The notes under the pieces were generated by a model. The model was not told the DNA's origin and did no database searches. It was given only the letters and a program-made list of their open reading frames with translations. A DNA stretch of 64,000 nt from Candidatus Nitrosotenuis uzonensis (GTDB taxonomy: Archaea; Thermoproteota; Nitrososphaeria; Nitrososphaerales; Nitrosopumilaceae), in NCBI RefSeq assembly GCF_000723185.1, contig NZ_CBTY010000009.1:248001-312000 (forward strand), given 5' to 3'. Below, in pieces: positions 1 to 9,420 of this stretch; within the stretch, counting starts at the first letter, position 1; every line of letters begins with the position of its first letter. The position numbers and the translations under genes were made by a program.

Positions 1-534
1 TTTGATTTGTCCGTTTTCTTCGCAAACATCTGCATCATCTTTAGTTCCATAGCCATGATCAATTGCCCAATTTACCCCCCTTACCAGAACTTCATCTAGT
101 TGGGAATAGTTTAGTTTTATTGCGCCCTCTGAGCCGACTCCTGACGGTATTGAGTTAAAAAGGTCAGTTACAATCTCCTTCAGCTTCGGCCTCACTTCTT
201 TTTCTGTAAGATTCAGTCTCAGTAGCCGCACACCGCAGTTAATATCATATCCAACTCCTCCTGGCGATATCATTCCCTCTTCAGCATCCATTGCAGCCAC
301 TCCACCAACTGGAAATCCATATCCTTCGTGCCCGTCAGGCAAGACCACTGCATGGCTTTGTATTCCAGGCAGGGTAGATACATTGACTGCCTGCATAATT
401 GTCCTGTCAGTAAGCATTTTCGCAAGAAGATTTTGGTCTGCATATATCGTCACAGGCACCTTCATGCCTTTACTAGGATCAGCTTCTATTCGGTATTCCA
501 TATCCCGGATTTTCTTTGGCGTAAGCGATGACAT
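1..534 (-). CDS. rtcB: RtcB-type RNA 3'-phosphate/5'-OH ligase, N-terminal part (cut by the window edge)
   Basis: The reverse strand is open from an ATG at 534 to base 1 (178 codons, no stop), so only the N-terminal third or so is present. RtcB joins RNA 2',3'-cyclic phosphate or 3'-phosphate ends to 5'-OH ends with GTP and Mn2+, and seals tRNA exons after intron removal in archaea. Visible family signatures are LPDGHEGYGFPVGG (about residues 65-78) and GGVGYDINCGVRLL (about 92-105), with Asp97 and Cys100 in the places of the Mn-binding Asp and Cys. Several intron-containing tRNA genes in this window are its likely substrates. The identification is secure; the C-terminal part, with the guanylylated His, lies outside. 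Confidence 0.95.
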   Translation of the reverse strand, partial: MSSLTPKKIRDMEYRIEADPSKGMKVPVTIYADQNLLAKMLTDRTIMQAVNVSTLPGIQSHAVVLPDGHEGYGFPVGGVAAMDAEEGMISPGGVGYDINCGVRLLRLNLTEKEVRPKLKEIVTDLFNSIPSGVGSEGAIKLNYSQLDEVLVRGVNWAIDHGYGTKDDADVCEENGQIK

Positions 535-634
535 TATCGGTTAAGCCTTGTTAAAGATAATTTAAGGTATTGTTATGTCGACAGGTGCGTTAAGTCACAA
601 GTAGATTTATTTTTGATGCACCATTGGAAAGAAT

Positions 635-1996
635 GTGGCAATTTTACCAATAGACGGAGGCAGATATGGCACAAAAGAGATGCTAACAATATTTGATGAT
701 CAGAAAAAAATTGATTACCAATTAATGATTGAAGGAGCTGTTGCCATATCTCAGAGCGAGATTGGAATGATACCAAAATCTGCAGGACAGAACATCTTTT
801 CAGTGTCAAGATCAGGCAAGATAACAGCAAAAAGAGTAAAGCGGCTGGAGGCAAAATCAGACCACGATACCGCAGCTTTGGTTGAGGCATTAAGTGAGAA
901 ATGTTCCGCGCCAGCCCGTCCGTGGGTACATTATGGGCTCACCAGCAACGATCTGGTCGACACTAGCACTTCAATGCAGATCAAAGACACGCTTTCCATA
1001 ATACAGCCAAAGATTGCCAAACTTGCCGTCATTCTTGCACAAAAAGCAATGGAATACAAGGATATTCCTGCAGTTGGAAGGACACATGGTCAGCATGCAA
1101 GCATAATTGCGTTCGGATTAAAGTTTGCAAATTGGGCCGCAGAGATGGCAAAACACATCGAAAGAATAGAGGAAATGAAAAAGCGCGTTCTTATCTGCAA
1201 GACCCTCGGCGTAGTTGGAACCGGCTCCCTTATGGGCGCAAGGGCAGTGGAGGTTCAAAGAAGAGTTGCAAGGAGACTTGGCCTATACCCGGCGGAAGTG
1301 ACAACCCAGGTGATACCGAGAGAGCGTTATGCAGAATATATTTTTCAGCTTGCCTTGACAGGTAGCACGCTTGAGAAAATCTCAATAGAGATAAGAAACC
1401 TGCAGAGAACGGAAATCGGAGAGGTGTCAGAGCACTTTAAGGAAGGCCAGATGGGAAGCAGTGCTGTTCCAGTAAAGAGAAATCCGATAAAAAGTGAGCG
1501 CATCTCCTCGCTCTCAAAGATGCTGCGCAGCCAGATGAGCACTGCATTCGAGAATATACCATTGTGGCACGAACGCGACCTGTCAAACTCTGCAAACGAG
1601 CGATTCACAATACCAATGTGTTCAATACTGTTAGATGAGATGCTGCAAACGATGATAAGAATAATTGAAAAGCTCAAGGTAAACACAGAGAAAATACAAA
1701 GTAATCTCTATGTGACAAGAGGTCAGATATTTGCAGAGTTTGTTCTAGAGGCCCTGATCAGAAAAGGAGTACCGCGTTTTGAAGCATACCGTGACGTCCA
1801 GAGAGTAGCCTTTGAAGCTCATGATAACGGAATTGATTATATCGATGCAGTGAAAGCAGACCCTTCGATCTCATCAAAGCTGACAGAAAGTGAGATAGAA
1901 AGAATATTTTTGCCGCAATCCCACCTTGGCGCATCTCCTCAGATAATATTAAACGTAAACACCATGGTAAGGAAGGTCTGCAAGAAATTCATCTAG
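635..1996 (+). CDS. purB: Adenylosuccinate lyase
   Basis: 453 aa, usual length for PurB. It splits SAICAR to AICAR and adenylosuccinate to AMP, both with fumarate release, in purine synthesis. Fumarase/aspartase superfamily marks are TSNDLVDT (about residue 108), RTHGQHA with the catalytic His (about 149), and the signature loop GSSAVPVKRNPIKSE (about 275-289). The start is GTG at 635; an ATG at 633 is out of frame. The 3' end overlaps the convergent asparagine-synthase-like gene by 8 bases. No purine gene lies beside it. Confidence 0.95.
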   Translation: MAILPIDGGRYGTKEMLTIFDDQKKIDYQLMIEGAVAISQSEIGMIPKSAGQNIFSVSRSGKITAKRVKRLEAKSDHDTAALVEALSEKCSAPARPWVHYGLTSNDLVDTSTSMQIKDTLSIIQPKIAKLAVILAQKAMEYKDIPAVGRTHGQHASIIAFGLKFANWAAEMAKHIERIEEMKKRVLICKTLGVVGTGSLMGARAVEVQRRVARRLGLYPAEVTTQVIPRERYAEYIFQLALTGSTLEKISIEIRNLQRTEIGEVSEHFKEGQMGSSAVPVKRNPIKSERISSLSKMLRSQMSTAFENIPLWHERDLSNSANERFTIPMCSILLDEMLQTMIRIIEKLKVNTEKIQSNLYVTRGQIFAEFVLEALIRKGVPRFEAYRDVQRVAFEAHDNGIDYIDAVKADPSISSKLTESEIERIFLPQSHLGASPQIILNVNTMVRKVCKKFI

Positions 1997-2735
1997 AGCG
2001 AATCAGAGTTTTGTGAATTAGTGAGCCGTATTGTAGTGCTTTTTTTCTTGCGTTTGCAGACGATTCTGGTACGCCTGCCAATATTGCCGCTTTTCTAACT
2101 ATATGTTTTCTTAAAAGATCGTTTTCATCTGTTATTTTATAGGATAGAGGTATTGATTTTGCATATTTGATAAATTCGTCTGAGAGCAGGGGCTGAACTA
2201 TTATGACTCCAAACTCTCCACTCACATCATTAACTGCCTTCATCATCGCAATCTCATTTTCCAGCTTTGATGCCATAAGATCCATTATCTTTTGAGGCCC
2301 TTCCTTTATTGCCTGCCTGTAGCCGTTGTATCCGCAGAACAGCTCATCAATCCCGTTCGCTGTCACTACCGTGTCTATCCCAAGATTTCTGGCAAGTTTG
2401 GCCACATAATAGAACGCTATGCAATTTTCGTTCCATGAGAGGTTTTCAGTCTTTATTCTGGCACGTATTTGCTTTGATATTCTGGTAAATTCTCTAGGAT
2501 TTATCTCAAGGACACGATGCTTGAATTGTAAAAACTTGTTAATTTTTTTTGAGAACACTATGTCGTGCGAGCCAGCAAAGCCCACCGTAAGCAAAGTTAT
2601 ATCATAGCCTGTATCGTGGCATACTTTTGCAACAAGCGTACTGTCAACGCCGCCAGAAAACGCAATGCCTATTTTCTTTTCCTTCACCATATTCAAGATT
2701 GCATTTTTGATTTTTTCCAATAACTGGTCTTGCAT
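1989..2735 (-). CDS. Stand-alone asparagine-synthase-like PP-loop ATPase
   Basis: 248 aa. The PP-loop SGGVDST (about residues 28-34) binds ATP for adenylation. ANGIDELFCGYNGYRQA (about 124-140) matches the ASNase/AsnB synthetase domain, where the DE pair helps bind ATP-Mg. The N-terminal glutaminase domain of AsnB (Cys2) is absent and no separate glutaminase is adjacent, so it may use free ammonia, which an ammonia oxidiser has, or adenylate a different substrate. Convergent with purB, overlapping by 8 bases. The superfamily is clear; the substrate is not. Confidence 0.75.
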   Translation of the reverse strand: MQDQLLEKIKNAILNMVKEKKIGIAFSGGVDSTLVAKVCHDTGYDITLLTVGFAGSHDIVFSKKINKFLQFKHRVLEINPREFTRISKQIRARIKTENLSWNENCIAFYYVAKLARNLGIDTVVTANGIDELFCGYNGYRQAIKEGPQKIMDLMASKLENEIAMMKAVNDVSGEFGVIIVQPLLSDEFIKYAKSIPLSYKITDENDLLRKHIVRKAAILAGVPESSANARKKALQYGSLIHKTLIRSR

Positions 2736-2931
2736 GAATTTCTGGCATTACACCACTACAAAGAAGTTGCGATGAAAAAAGTCTAGATTAAGATTACGGA
2801 TATTTGTTAAGCAACATTTTATTCGGTAATACATATACGTCCACGTGGATGTACCGATTTGTCTTCTATCAGTTTGCATGGCGCAGAATGTTTGTAAGAC
2901 AAAAGATAATAAAATTGTCATCAGATAATCC

Positions 2932-3804
2932 ATGGCGATAAAGATGACCGGAAAAATCACCATTGTTCTTATGATAGTTTTGGCAATATCTATTTTCTAC
3001 AACTATACACTACTTGATAGCAATGCAAAATTAACTGAAAGGATATCAACGATTACAGGTCAGCTTGACGCACTGCAAGCGCAGACAGTTAAGCTGCAAC
3101 AACAGGTCAGTATGAAAGAAAAAGTTGTAGAAGAGGCGCCAAAAAAGATATTCCAAGCAGAAACAGGTGCCAAGACAATCACAGCAGTGGCAGTAAGACC
3201 TGTCTTGATAAGTGAGGGGTTTTTCCAGGACGTAAGATACGAGGGCACTGCCATGAACATCAGGGTAGACATACGCGAGGGCACAGGTCTTGTTCTTGTA
3301 AACACGGCAATTCCAACAGGTGTCGACTTTCAGACATCGGCCAAGACAGCGGTAAAGGTGGCACAGGAATATACAAATGTCGACCTGTCAAATAACGACA
3401 TCATATTTTCAATCTCAGCAAAAAACGATGAGGAGTTGCAGGCAGTAGACGGCCCAAGTGCAGGCATGGCAATGACTGTCCTGCTCATAATGGAAATTCA
3501 GAATAAGGATGTCTCAGAACAAGTTTTGCTCACAGGCACCATCAGGGAAGACGGTTCAATGGGACCAGTTGGCGGTATATTTGAGAAGGCCGAGGCGGCA
3601 GCAAAGTTTGGTGCAAAGACATTCATTGTTCCAAAGGGACTTGCCATAACATATGTGCAAGAATGTCAGGAATCAAAGGAAGGTCCATTCTTGTACCGCA
3701 GTTGCAAATCCGAGGCAAGACCGCTATCACCCATAATGGAAGAAAAGTACGGGATGAAGGTGGTGGAGGCAGCCGACCTGAAAACAGTCTTGCAATATTT
3801 TTAA
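2932..3804 (+). CDS. Membrane-anchored S16 (Lon-type) protease domain without AAA+ module
   Basis: 290 aa. One N-terminal membrane segment (about 8-27) is followed by a short coiled coil (about 30-65, LDALQAQTVKLQQQV) and a Lon proteolytic domain. The catalytic Ser is in DGPSAGMAM (Ser176) and the Lys in GGIFEKAEAA (Lys219); the 43-residue spacing equals that of the Ser-Lys dyad in E. coli Lon (679/722). There is no Walker A or B motif, so unlike archaeal LonB it has no unfoldase of its own. The N-in, C-out topology expected from the anchor would put the protease outside the membrane (inference). The ORF starts at ATG 2932; an in-frame ATG at 2944 is possible. Convergent 4-base overlap with the next gene. 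Confidence 0.8.
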   Translation: MAIKMTGKITIVLMIVLAISIFYNYTLLDSNAKLTERISTITGQLDALQAQTVKLQQQVSMKEKVVEEAPKKIFQAETGAKTITAVAVRPVLISEGFFQDVRYEGTAMNIRVDIREGTGLVLVNTAIPTGVDFQTSAKTAVKVAQEYTNVDLSNNDIIFSISAKNDEELQAVDGPSAGMAMTVLLIMEIQNKDVSEQVLLTGTIREDGSMGPVGGIFEKAEAAAKFGAKTFIVPKGLAITYVQECQESKEGPFLYRSCKSEARPLSPIMEEKYGMKVVEAADLKTVLQYF

Positions 3805-4883
3805 TCCGGCCTCATCAATATCTTACCAAACAGGTTTCCTTTTAGCATCTTTGTGTGTGCCTGTACTGCTTCTTCAAGCGGATATATCGAGTCTATGATA
3901 GATTTTATTTTTCCTTTGGACATCCAATATAGTCCATCCTCAAGTTCGTATTTTGTGCCAAGTGTAGAGCCCAAAACATTTGTTCCCTTAAAGAAAATGT
4001 GCCTCAGATCAGTGTTTGCCTCATAGCCGGTAGTTGCTCCAGTAGTTACCAATGTGGCGCCATATTTTAGCAGGGTTAGCTCCTTATTCCAGTGAGACCC
4101 GCCTATGTGCTCAAATATTACGTCTATTCCAGGTGCCGTACTTTTGTCTTTTGCAATTTCCTTTGATATTGCAAATACTTCTTTATGCCAGTCCTCTTTC
4201 CTGTGATCAACTGCAAAGTCAGCCCCAATCTTTCTGCATTCCTCAAGCTTGTTGGCACTTGCCGTGGCTATCACATCACAGCCATAAAGCTTGGCAATCT
4301 GAATTCCAAAGATTCCCATGCCAGAACCTCCACCCATCACAAGAACCGTCTGGCCAGGTCTTATTTTTGCACGCCCCACTAACATGTGCCAGGCAGTCAT
4401 CATAGTCATCGAAGCTGCAGCGGCCTCCTCGTAGCTTACATTATCAGGAATTTTTGCCACGTTTACCTCAGGCAGGTGTGTATACTGGCAGTATCCGCCC
4501 CACAGGGGTCCGGTCTGAAATCCCCATACTTTTCTATTTTTGCAGTCAAACTCCCTTCCACTAGTGCATGACATACATACTCTGCACGAGAGGTTGCCGT
4601 GTGAAACAACTCTGTCTCCTACCTTTATGCCAGTAACGTCATCACCAACTGCCGTAACCTCTCCTGCTGCATCTGAACCAGATATATGCGGCAGGGGAAT
4701 CTGAAGTGGCTTTCCGCGCATCCCCCAGATATCATCGTGATTTAGTCCTGCAACCTTTACCCTAAATACAACCTCGTTTGCTTTCGGTACTGGGTCAGGT
4801 ACCTCTTTTATTTGTAGAATCTTGGCATAATCATCATCCGGGGCATACCGTTCGTATACTAGTGCCTTCATGGACTTTCTCAA
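3801..4883 (-). CDS. Zinc-containing alcohol dehydrogenase/quinone reductase (MDR family)
   Basis: 360 aa, typical MDR length. It has a GroES-like N-terminal half with a structural zinc site in CRVCMSCTSGREFDC (C-x2-C-x2-C-x7-C), and a Rossmann NAD(P) motif in VMGGGSGMGIFGIQIAK. The position normally held by a catalytic zinc Cys reads GLNHDD, which is like non-alcohol MDR reductases such as crotonase-type enoyl reductases. In a 3-hydroxypropionate/4-hydroxybutyrate autotroph, an acryloyl-CoA reductase role is conceivable, but nothing here shows it. Starts at ATG 4883; divergent from the pterin dehydratase gene. Confidence 0.8.
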   Translation of the reverse strand: MRKSMKALVYERYAPDDDYAKILQIKEVPDPVPKANEVVFRVKVAGLNHDDIWGMRGKPLQIPLPHISGSDAAGEVTAVGDDVTGIKVGDRVVSHGNLSCRVCMSCTSGREFDCKNRKVWGFQTGPLWGGYCQYTHLPEVNVAKIPDNVSYEEAAAASMTMMTAWHMLVGRAKIRPGQTVLVMGGGSGMGIFGIQIAKLYGCDVIATASANKLEECRKIGADFAVDHRKEDWHKEVFAISKEIAKDKSTAPGIDVIFEHIGGSHWNKELTLLKYGATLVTTGATTGYEANTDLRHIFFKGTNVLGSTLGTKYELEDGLYWMSKGKIKSIIDSIYPLEEAVQAHTKMLKGNLFGKILMRPD

Positions 4884-4950
4884 ATATCATGCAAATATAG
4901 AACTTGTCTAAACAAGAAAATTATTAATCTGTAGCAGACGTAACGATATT

Positions 4951-5235
4951 GTGAGACTGGAAAAGCTTTCAGACGAGAAAATAAGAACTGAGCTTACCGG
5001 CCTTGACGGTTGGACCATCAAGGATGGTAAACTGCACAAGGATTTTGTATTTGACGACTTTGTGGAAGCATTTGGCTTTATGTCAAGGGCTTCTCTACAC
5101 ATAGAGAGGATTAACCACCACCCAGAATGGTTTAACGTATACAACAAGTTAAGCGTAGATTTGACAACTCATGACGCAGGCGGAATCACTCAAAACGATA
5201 TTGCCTTGGCAAAGATTCTAAACTCGCTTCAATGA
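4951..5235 (+). CDS. Pterin-4a-carbinolamine dehydratase family protein
   Basis: 94 aa, the full family length. The signature [11 protein letters not shown] (about residues 50-60) carries the His pair and Glu that dehydrate 4a-hydroxytetrahydropterin; [16 protein letters not shown] is the conserved C-terminal stretch. Start GTG at 4951, with an AT-rich TATA-like tract about 25 bases upstream, suggesting a leaderless transcript. A PTPS-family gene follows 53 bases downstream in the same direction, so both may serve one tetrahydropterin pathway. No aromatic amino acid hydroxylase is seen in the window. Confidence 0.9.
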   Translation: MRLEKLSDEKIRTELTGLDGWTIKDGKLHKDFVFDDFVEAFGFMSRASLHIERINHHPEWFNVYNKLSVDLTTHDAGGITQNDIALAKILNSLQ

Positions 5236-5288
5236 TTTGAAAAAAATCATAATCAGTTTATATAAAGATAAGAGACCAAATTCACCAA

Positions 5289-6113
5289 ATGAGCACAACA
5301 CCGACTATACTTGATTCCGATTTTAGATACATAGACAAGAAGGGCACGCTCTTAAAGTCACGCACGGAACTCTCAGTTGCCCAGATGCTCTCATTTCTTG
5401 GACTGGATTACACGTACCAGCACAAAGTAACTTTTCCAAGCGGCAAGTCAGTACTCATAGATTTTATGACAAGCGACGGCAAGCTTATCGAGGTAATCGA
5501 CTCAGAGCAAGAGATTGAAAAATACAAGGCAATAAAGCAGGAAAGCCCTGAAACGAAGATAGCTGCTGTAGGTAGTACAAAATTTGCAGCAAAGCTAAAG
5601 GAGCTTGATGAAGTGTTCTTCTACGATACGCGTGATGCACAATCAGGATCAATTTTCATCGAAGATCCATCATTTGCATTCGATTACGCCCACATACTGC
5701 CGCTAGTGGAGAAATGCTCAATACTACACGGACATACTTCAACTGTACTAGTTGAGCTTGTAGGAGACATGAAAAACAACCTGCTAATAGACTTTGGTGA
5801 AGCAAAAAAGATAATCAAGGAAACTATTGGTGTTCTTGATCACAAATTTTTCATAAATAGAAAATACCTAAAGGCAGAGGACGCTTCTCATTTTAGGATT
5901 GCATTTGAGGGACCAAAAGGAATGTTTGACATGCAGGTACCAAAACATACAACGTATCTTCTTGAGGGAGAAGCAACGGTGGAAAACCTTTCTACTGAAA
6001 TAATAAAAATTCTAGTCCCCATGCTGCCAAAGAACATAGAAGCTGTTGGCGTTTACATTTATGAGGGCTATAACAAAGGAGCTCACCTAATTTCAAAAAT
6101 TTCAAAGGCATAA
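5289..6113 (+). CDS. 6-pyruvoyltetrahydropterin synthase/QueD-family enzyme with N-terminal nuclease-like domain
   Basis: 274 aa, about twice the length of a plain PTPS. The C-terminal half (about 122-274) is PTPS/QueD: FDYAHILPLVEKCSILHGHT gives zinc ligands His135, His147 and His149 and catalytic Cys143, and VLDHKFF supplies the conserved Asp-His. The N-terminal half (about 15-115) reads like a restriction-endonuclease-type fold (SRTELSVAQML, VLIDF, KLIEVID: Glu27, Asp58, Glu68), but the usual Lys of an ExK motif is absent (E-V-I), so it may bind rather than cut nucleic acid. The product could feed tetrahydropterin or 7-deazaguanine synthesis. valS starts 5 bases downstream. Confidence 0.8.
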   Translation: MSTTPTILDSDFRYIDKKGTLLKSRTELSVAQMLSFLGLDYTYQHKVTFPSGKSVLIDFMTSDGKLIEVIDSEQEIEKYKAIKQESPETKIAAVGSTKFAAKLKELDEVFFYDTRDAQSGSIFIEDPSFAFDYAHILPLVEKCSILHGHTSTVLVELVGDMKNNLLIDFGEAKKIIKETIGVLDHKFFINRKYLKAEDASHFRIAFEGPKGMFDMQVPKHTTYLLEGEATVENLSTEIIKILVPMLPKNIEAVGVYIYEGYNKGAHLISKISKA

Positions 6114-6118
6114 GCACC

Positions 6119-8437
6119 ATGGAGCCAAAGATCAAAGAGACAGCATGGAACCCAGAGCTTGAAAGCCAAATGCTAGAACAATGGGAACGATTACATCTGC
6201 ACGATTTTGTACCGGAGGAAAAGAACTTTGTTATTGATACACCTCCTCCATATCCTTCAGGAAGGCCATGGCACATAGGGGCTGCAGCCCACTATTCTCA
6301 GATAGATATGATTGCAAGAACCGCACGAATGGCAGGAAATAACGTCTATTTTCCAGTAGGTATAGACAGAAACGGCCTTCCAGTCGAGATCTATACTGAA
6401 AAAAAGCACAACATACGCATGCAGGAAACGGAACGCAGTAAATTCCTTGAGCTTTGTAAGAGTTCACTTGATGACCTTGAGGCAGAAATGATACAAATAA
6501 TGAAAAGCCTTGGGCTGTCCGCAAACTTTGCGCAGTATTACAGAACAGATTCTGAGGAATACCGCATCCTAACGCAGGCAACGTTCATAGAGCTTTGGAA
6601 GAAGGGAATCATCTACAAAGCAACAAGACCGAATAACTATGATTGGGTGTCAGGCACCACCATAGCTGATGCCGAAATTCAGTACCAAGACATACCTACA
6701 AAACTGGTCTATATGAAATTCAAAGTAAAGGACACTGGTAAGACGATCATAATTGCAAGTACAAGACCAGAGCTGCTTTGTGCTTGCCAGACAGTAATAG
6801 TCAATCCTGAGGATCAGAGATACAAGGACGTGATTGGAAAAAAGATAATAGTTCCAGTAGTAAACCGCGAAGTCACGATCAGAGAACACCACTCAGCTCA
6901 AATGGAATTTGGTTCAGGCGCCGTCATGGTGTGCAGTTACGGTGATCAGAACGATGTTGCATTATTCCGCGAGATGAAGCTTGAAGAAATAGTGGCAATA
7001 GGAACGAATGGCCTCATGACTGAAGCTGCAGGCAAGTATGCCGGAATGAAGGTAAAGGCTGCGCGCACCCAGATCATCGAGGATCTAAAGACCGCAGACC
7101 TAATAGAAAAGATAGAAGACATCACACACAGAACTCCCATCTCTGAGAGAAGCAAGATTCCAATTGAGATAATCCCGATGGAAGAGTATTATGTAAGACA
7201 GATTGAATCTGTAGAAAAGATTCGGAATCTAGCCCAGAAGATAACATTCCATCCAGAAATGCACAGGCAGATTCTGATGAACTGGCTTGATTCGATCACA
7301 ATTGACTGGCCCATATCACGAAGGAGATTCTATGGTACTGAGATTCCCATCTGGTACTGTAAGAACTGCTCAGAGCCGCACGTTCCAGAGCCTGGAAGAT
7401 ACTACAAGCCGTGGAAAGATTCAGCTCCGTTTGCAAAGTGTACAAAGTGCAGCTCCAAAGACTTTGTAGGAGAGACAAGGACATTTGATACTTGGATGGA
7501 CTCTTCCGTGTCACCTTTGTTTATTTCAAAGTTCCAAAGTGATCCTGAATTCTTCAGAAAAACCTACCCTGCAACACTAAGGCCTCAAGCAAAGGACATA
7601 GTCAGGACATGGCTTTATTACACCATCCTAAGATGTGAGCAGCTTACTGGTAGGGTTCCATGGTCAGAGGCATGGATAATGGGATACGGCCTTGATGAAA
7701 AGGGTATGAAGATGAGTAAAAGCAAAGGAAATGTAGTCGATCCGCTTCCCGTCATACAAAAATTTGGGGCTGATACTTTTAGATTCTGGAGTGCAAGTGA
7801 AATCAATCACGGATACGACTTTAGATGCAGCGAGCAAAAAATAGAAACTACAAAAAAATTCCTCTCCAAATTATGGAATGTCTCAAGATTCATCTCTAGC
7901 TATCCTGTTATCAAGGACGCCAACCCAACAGAAACTGATAGGTGGATTTTATCTGAGCTTGATAACCTCATAAAGGAATGCAGGAATGGTTATTCGGACT
8001 ATAATTTTTTTGTACCCGCAATCGCGGTACGCGAGTTTACATGGAACGTGTTTGCTGCGCACTATATCGAAATGGTAAAGGCGCGAGCCTATGGTGACGG
8101 TTTTACTGAAAGTGAAAAAAATGCCGCGATCTACACTCTGCACAAAGTATTATCAACTATCTTACTTTTGCTTGCCCCCATTACCCCGTTCATCACCGAC
8201 TTTATGTGGCAGACACTTTACTCCAAAGAGACGATCCACAAACAAAGACATCCAGAGCCACAGGGAGCTGAGGACATGAGTAGATTCACAAAGGAGATAG
8301 AAGAATTCAACTCTAGAGTGTGGAATGAGAAAAAATCAAAGGGCCTTTCCCTAAAGGATGCCATATCAATTGAGATTCCTGAATATCTAAAACCATTTGC
8401 AAAAGACCTCATATCGATGCATAGAATAAGCACATAA
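6119..8437 (+). CDS. valS: Valyl-tRNA synthetase
   Basis: 772 aa class I synthetase. The HIGH-type motif reads WHIGA within [17 protein letters not shown] (about 40-56), lacking the last His. The KMSKS loop is [10 protein letters not shown] (about 527-536). The editing domain shows STRPELL and [15 protein letters not shown], the latter close to archaeal Val[14 protein letters not shown] is also ValRS-like. It charges tRNA-Val and edits Thr. It begins 5 bases after the PTPS gene stop (ATG 6119), so they are probably cotranscribed. The anticodon-binding C-terminus is short, and bacterial-type coiled coil is absent. ValRS rather than IleRS is preferred but not proven. Confidence 0.88.
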   Translation: MEPKIKETAWNPELESQMLEQWERLHLHDFVPEEKNFVIDTPPPYPSGRPWHIGAAAHYSQIDMIARTARMAGNNVYFPVGIDRNGLPVEIYTEKKHNIRMQETERSKFLELCKSSLDDLEAEMIQIMKSLGLSANFAQYYRTDSEEYRILTQATFIELWKKGIIYKATRPNNYDWVSGTTIADAEIQYQDIPTKLVYMKFKVKDTGKTIIIASTRPELLCACQTVIVNPEDQRYKDVIGKKIIVPVVNREVTIREHHSAQMEFGSGAVMVCSYGDQNDVALFREMKLEEIVAIGTNGLMTEAAGKYAGMKVKAARTQIIEDLKTADLIEKIEDITHRTPISERSKIPIEIIPMEEYYVRQIESVEKIRNLAQKITFHPEMHRQILMNWLDSITIDWPISRRRFYGTEIPIWYCKNCSEPHVPEPGRYYKPWKDSAPFAKCTKCSSKDFVGETRTFDTWMDSSVSPLFISKFQSDPEFFRKTYPATLRPQAKDIVRTWLYYTILRCEQLTGRVPWSEAWIMGYGLDEKGMKMSKSKGNVVDPLPVIQKFGADTFRFWSASEINHGYDFRCSEQKIETTKKFLSKLWNVSRFISSYPVIKDANPTETDRWILSELDNLIKECRNGYSDYNFFVPAIAVREFTWNVFAAHYIEMVKARAYGDGFTESEKNAAIYTLHKVLSTILLLLAPITPFITDFMWQTLYSKETIHKQRHPEPQGAEDMSRFTKEIEEFNSRVWNEKKSKGLSLKDAISIEIPEYLKPFAKDLISMHRIST

Positions 8438-8478
8438 CATCATTAAAGATAGATAACACACCACTGCCATTGTTTTTT

Positions 8479-8844
8479 ATGAATGTTGTAGCAAGACGAG
8501 CAGCTACGTCGCTGTTATTATTTTTTCTTGCAGGGTTGTGTGAGATAGGCGGAGGTTACCTTGTGTGGTTGTGGCTAAGAGATGACTTTTCGTGGTGGGT
8601 CGGTGCAATTGGCGGATTCATTCTTTTTTTATACGGCGTGGTTCCAACATTGCAAAAATCACATTTTCATAGAATCTATGCTGCATACGGCGGTATCTTT
8701 GTAGTAATGTCAGTTTTGTGGGGATGGCTCATCGACGGTATAAACCCAGACAGTTATGATATAATTGGTGCAACTATAGTAGCGGTCGGAGTTCTGATCA
8801 TATACTATTATCCAAGGAAGGGTGAGAAAATTTGGTCGAAGTGA
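8479..8844 (+). CDS. YnfA/UPF0060-family small membrane protein, first copy
   Basis: About 121 aa with four predicted membrane helices, in the size range of YnfA and of small multidrug resistance (SMR) transporters. Family signature: [13 protein letters not shown] in helix 1, then [27 protein letters not shown] and [25 protein letters not shown] at 8470 is an alternative start. The paralogue that follows overlaps it by 13 bases, so the two are translationally coupled. The two are well diverged, which suits a heterodimer. Substrate unknown. Confidence 0.85.
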   Translation: MNVVARRAATSLLLFFLAGLCEIGGGYLVWLWLRDDFSWWVGAIGGFILFLYGVVPTLQKSHFHRIYAAYGGIFVVMSVLWGWLIDGINPDSYDIIGATIVAVGVLIIYYYPRKGEKIWSK

Positions 8845-9161
8845 TAACTACACTGGCGGTGTTCTTTTTTGCAGCTTTGTTAGAGATTGGCGGAGGTTAC
8901 CTTGTGTGGAAGTGGTTGCGTGAACACAAAGGCAAAATATTTGGGTTTGTTGGCGGAGCAATTCTATTTGCATATGGCATAGTACCCACACTTCAACCCG
9001 CAGAATTCGGTCGGGTGTATGCAACTTATGGAGGAATATTTGTCATCATGTCGGTGATTTGGGGGTACTGGGTAGACAAGAAAAAGCCAGACAGATATGA
9101 GATTGCAGGCTCAATTGTGGTACTAATAGGGGTCGCTATTATGTTTTATTATCCGCGTTAG
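8832..9161 (+). CDS. YnfA/UPF0060-family small membrane protein, second copy
   Basis: 109 aa, four membrane helices, repeats the motifs of its upstream partner ([40 protein letters not shown]). Start TTG at 8832 inside the end of the first copy; GGTGAG just upstream can act as the ribosome binding site. In SMR systems, paired genes often form antiparallel heterodimers, and charge differences between the two loops here could fix opposite topologies (inference). Confidence 0.83.
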   Translation: MVEVITTLAVFFFAALLEIGGGYLVWKWLREHKGKIFGFVGGAILFAYGIVPTLQPAEFGRVYATYGGIFVIMSVIWGYWVDKKKPDRYEIAGSIVVLIGVAIMFYYPR

Positions 9162-9261
9162 TCGTCGAATAAAAATACGCCGAAGTGCGCTAGAAAATGC
9201 GAAAATAGGCAATAATTGCCACTTTGATCCAATTTAAAATACAAGAACGCCAATAAAATAC

Positions 9262-9399
9262 ATGGAAAAACAGAATAAAAAACCCACCAAAACAGAATCT
9301 GAGAATATATCAAATGAAAAGTCATTTTCCAACATACTCAATAACAACTCGCTTCTTACAACGCAGAAATGGAAACTTGGAGGTTTCCGCTTCCCCTAA
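9262..9399 (+). CDS. Possible 45-aa protein of unknown function
   Basis: ATG 9262 to TAA 9397-9399. The product is polar and rich in Lys, Asn and Ser, ending WKLGGFRFP. No family recognised. An AATTTAAAATAC tract at about 9230-9241 lies 25 bases upstream as a TATA box would for a leaderless message. It sits alone between the YnfA pair and the convergent pdxT. The call rests on the promoter position and the distinct C-terminus; it could still be a chance ORF. Confidence 0.4.
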   Translation: MEKQNKKPTKTESENISNEKSFSNILNNNSLLTTQKWKLGGFRFP

Positions 9400-9420
9400 G
9401 ATTTTGACAAGACACCTATC

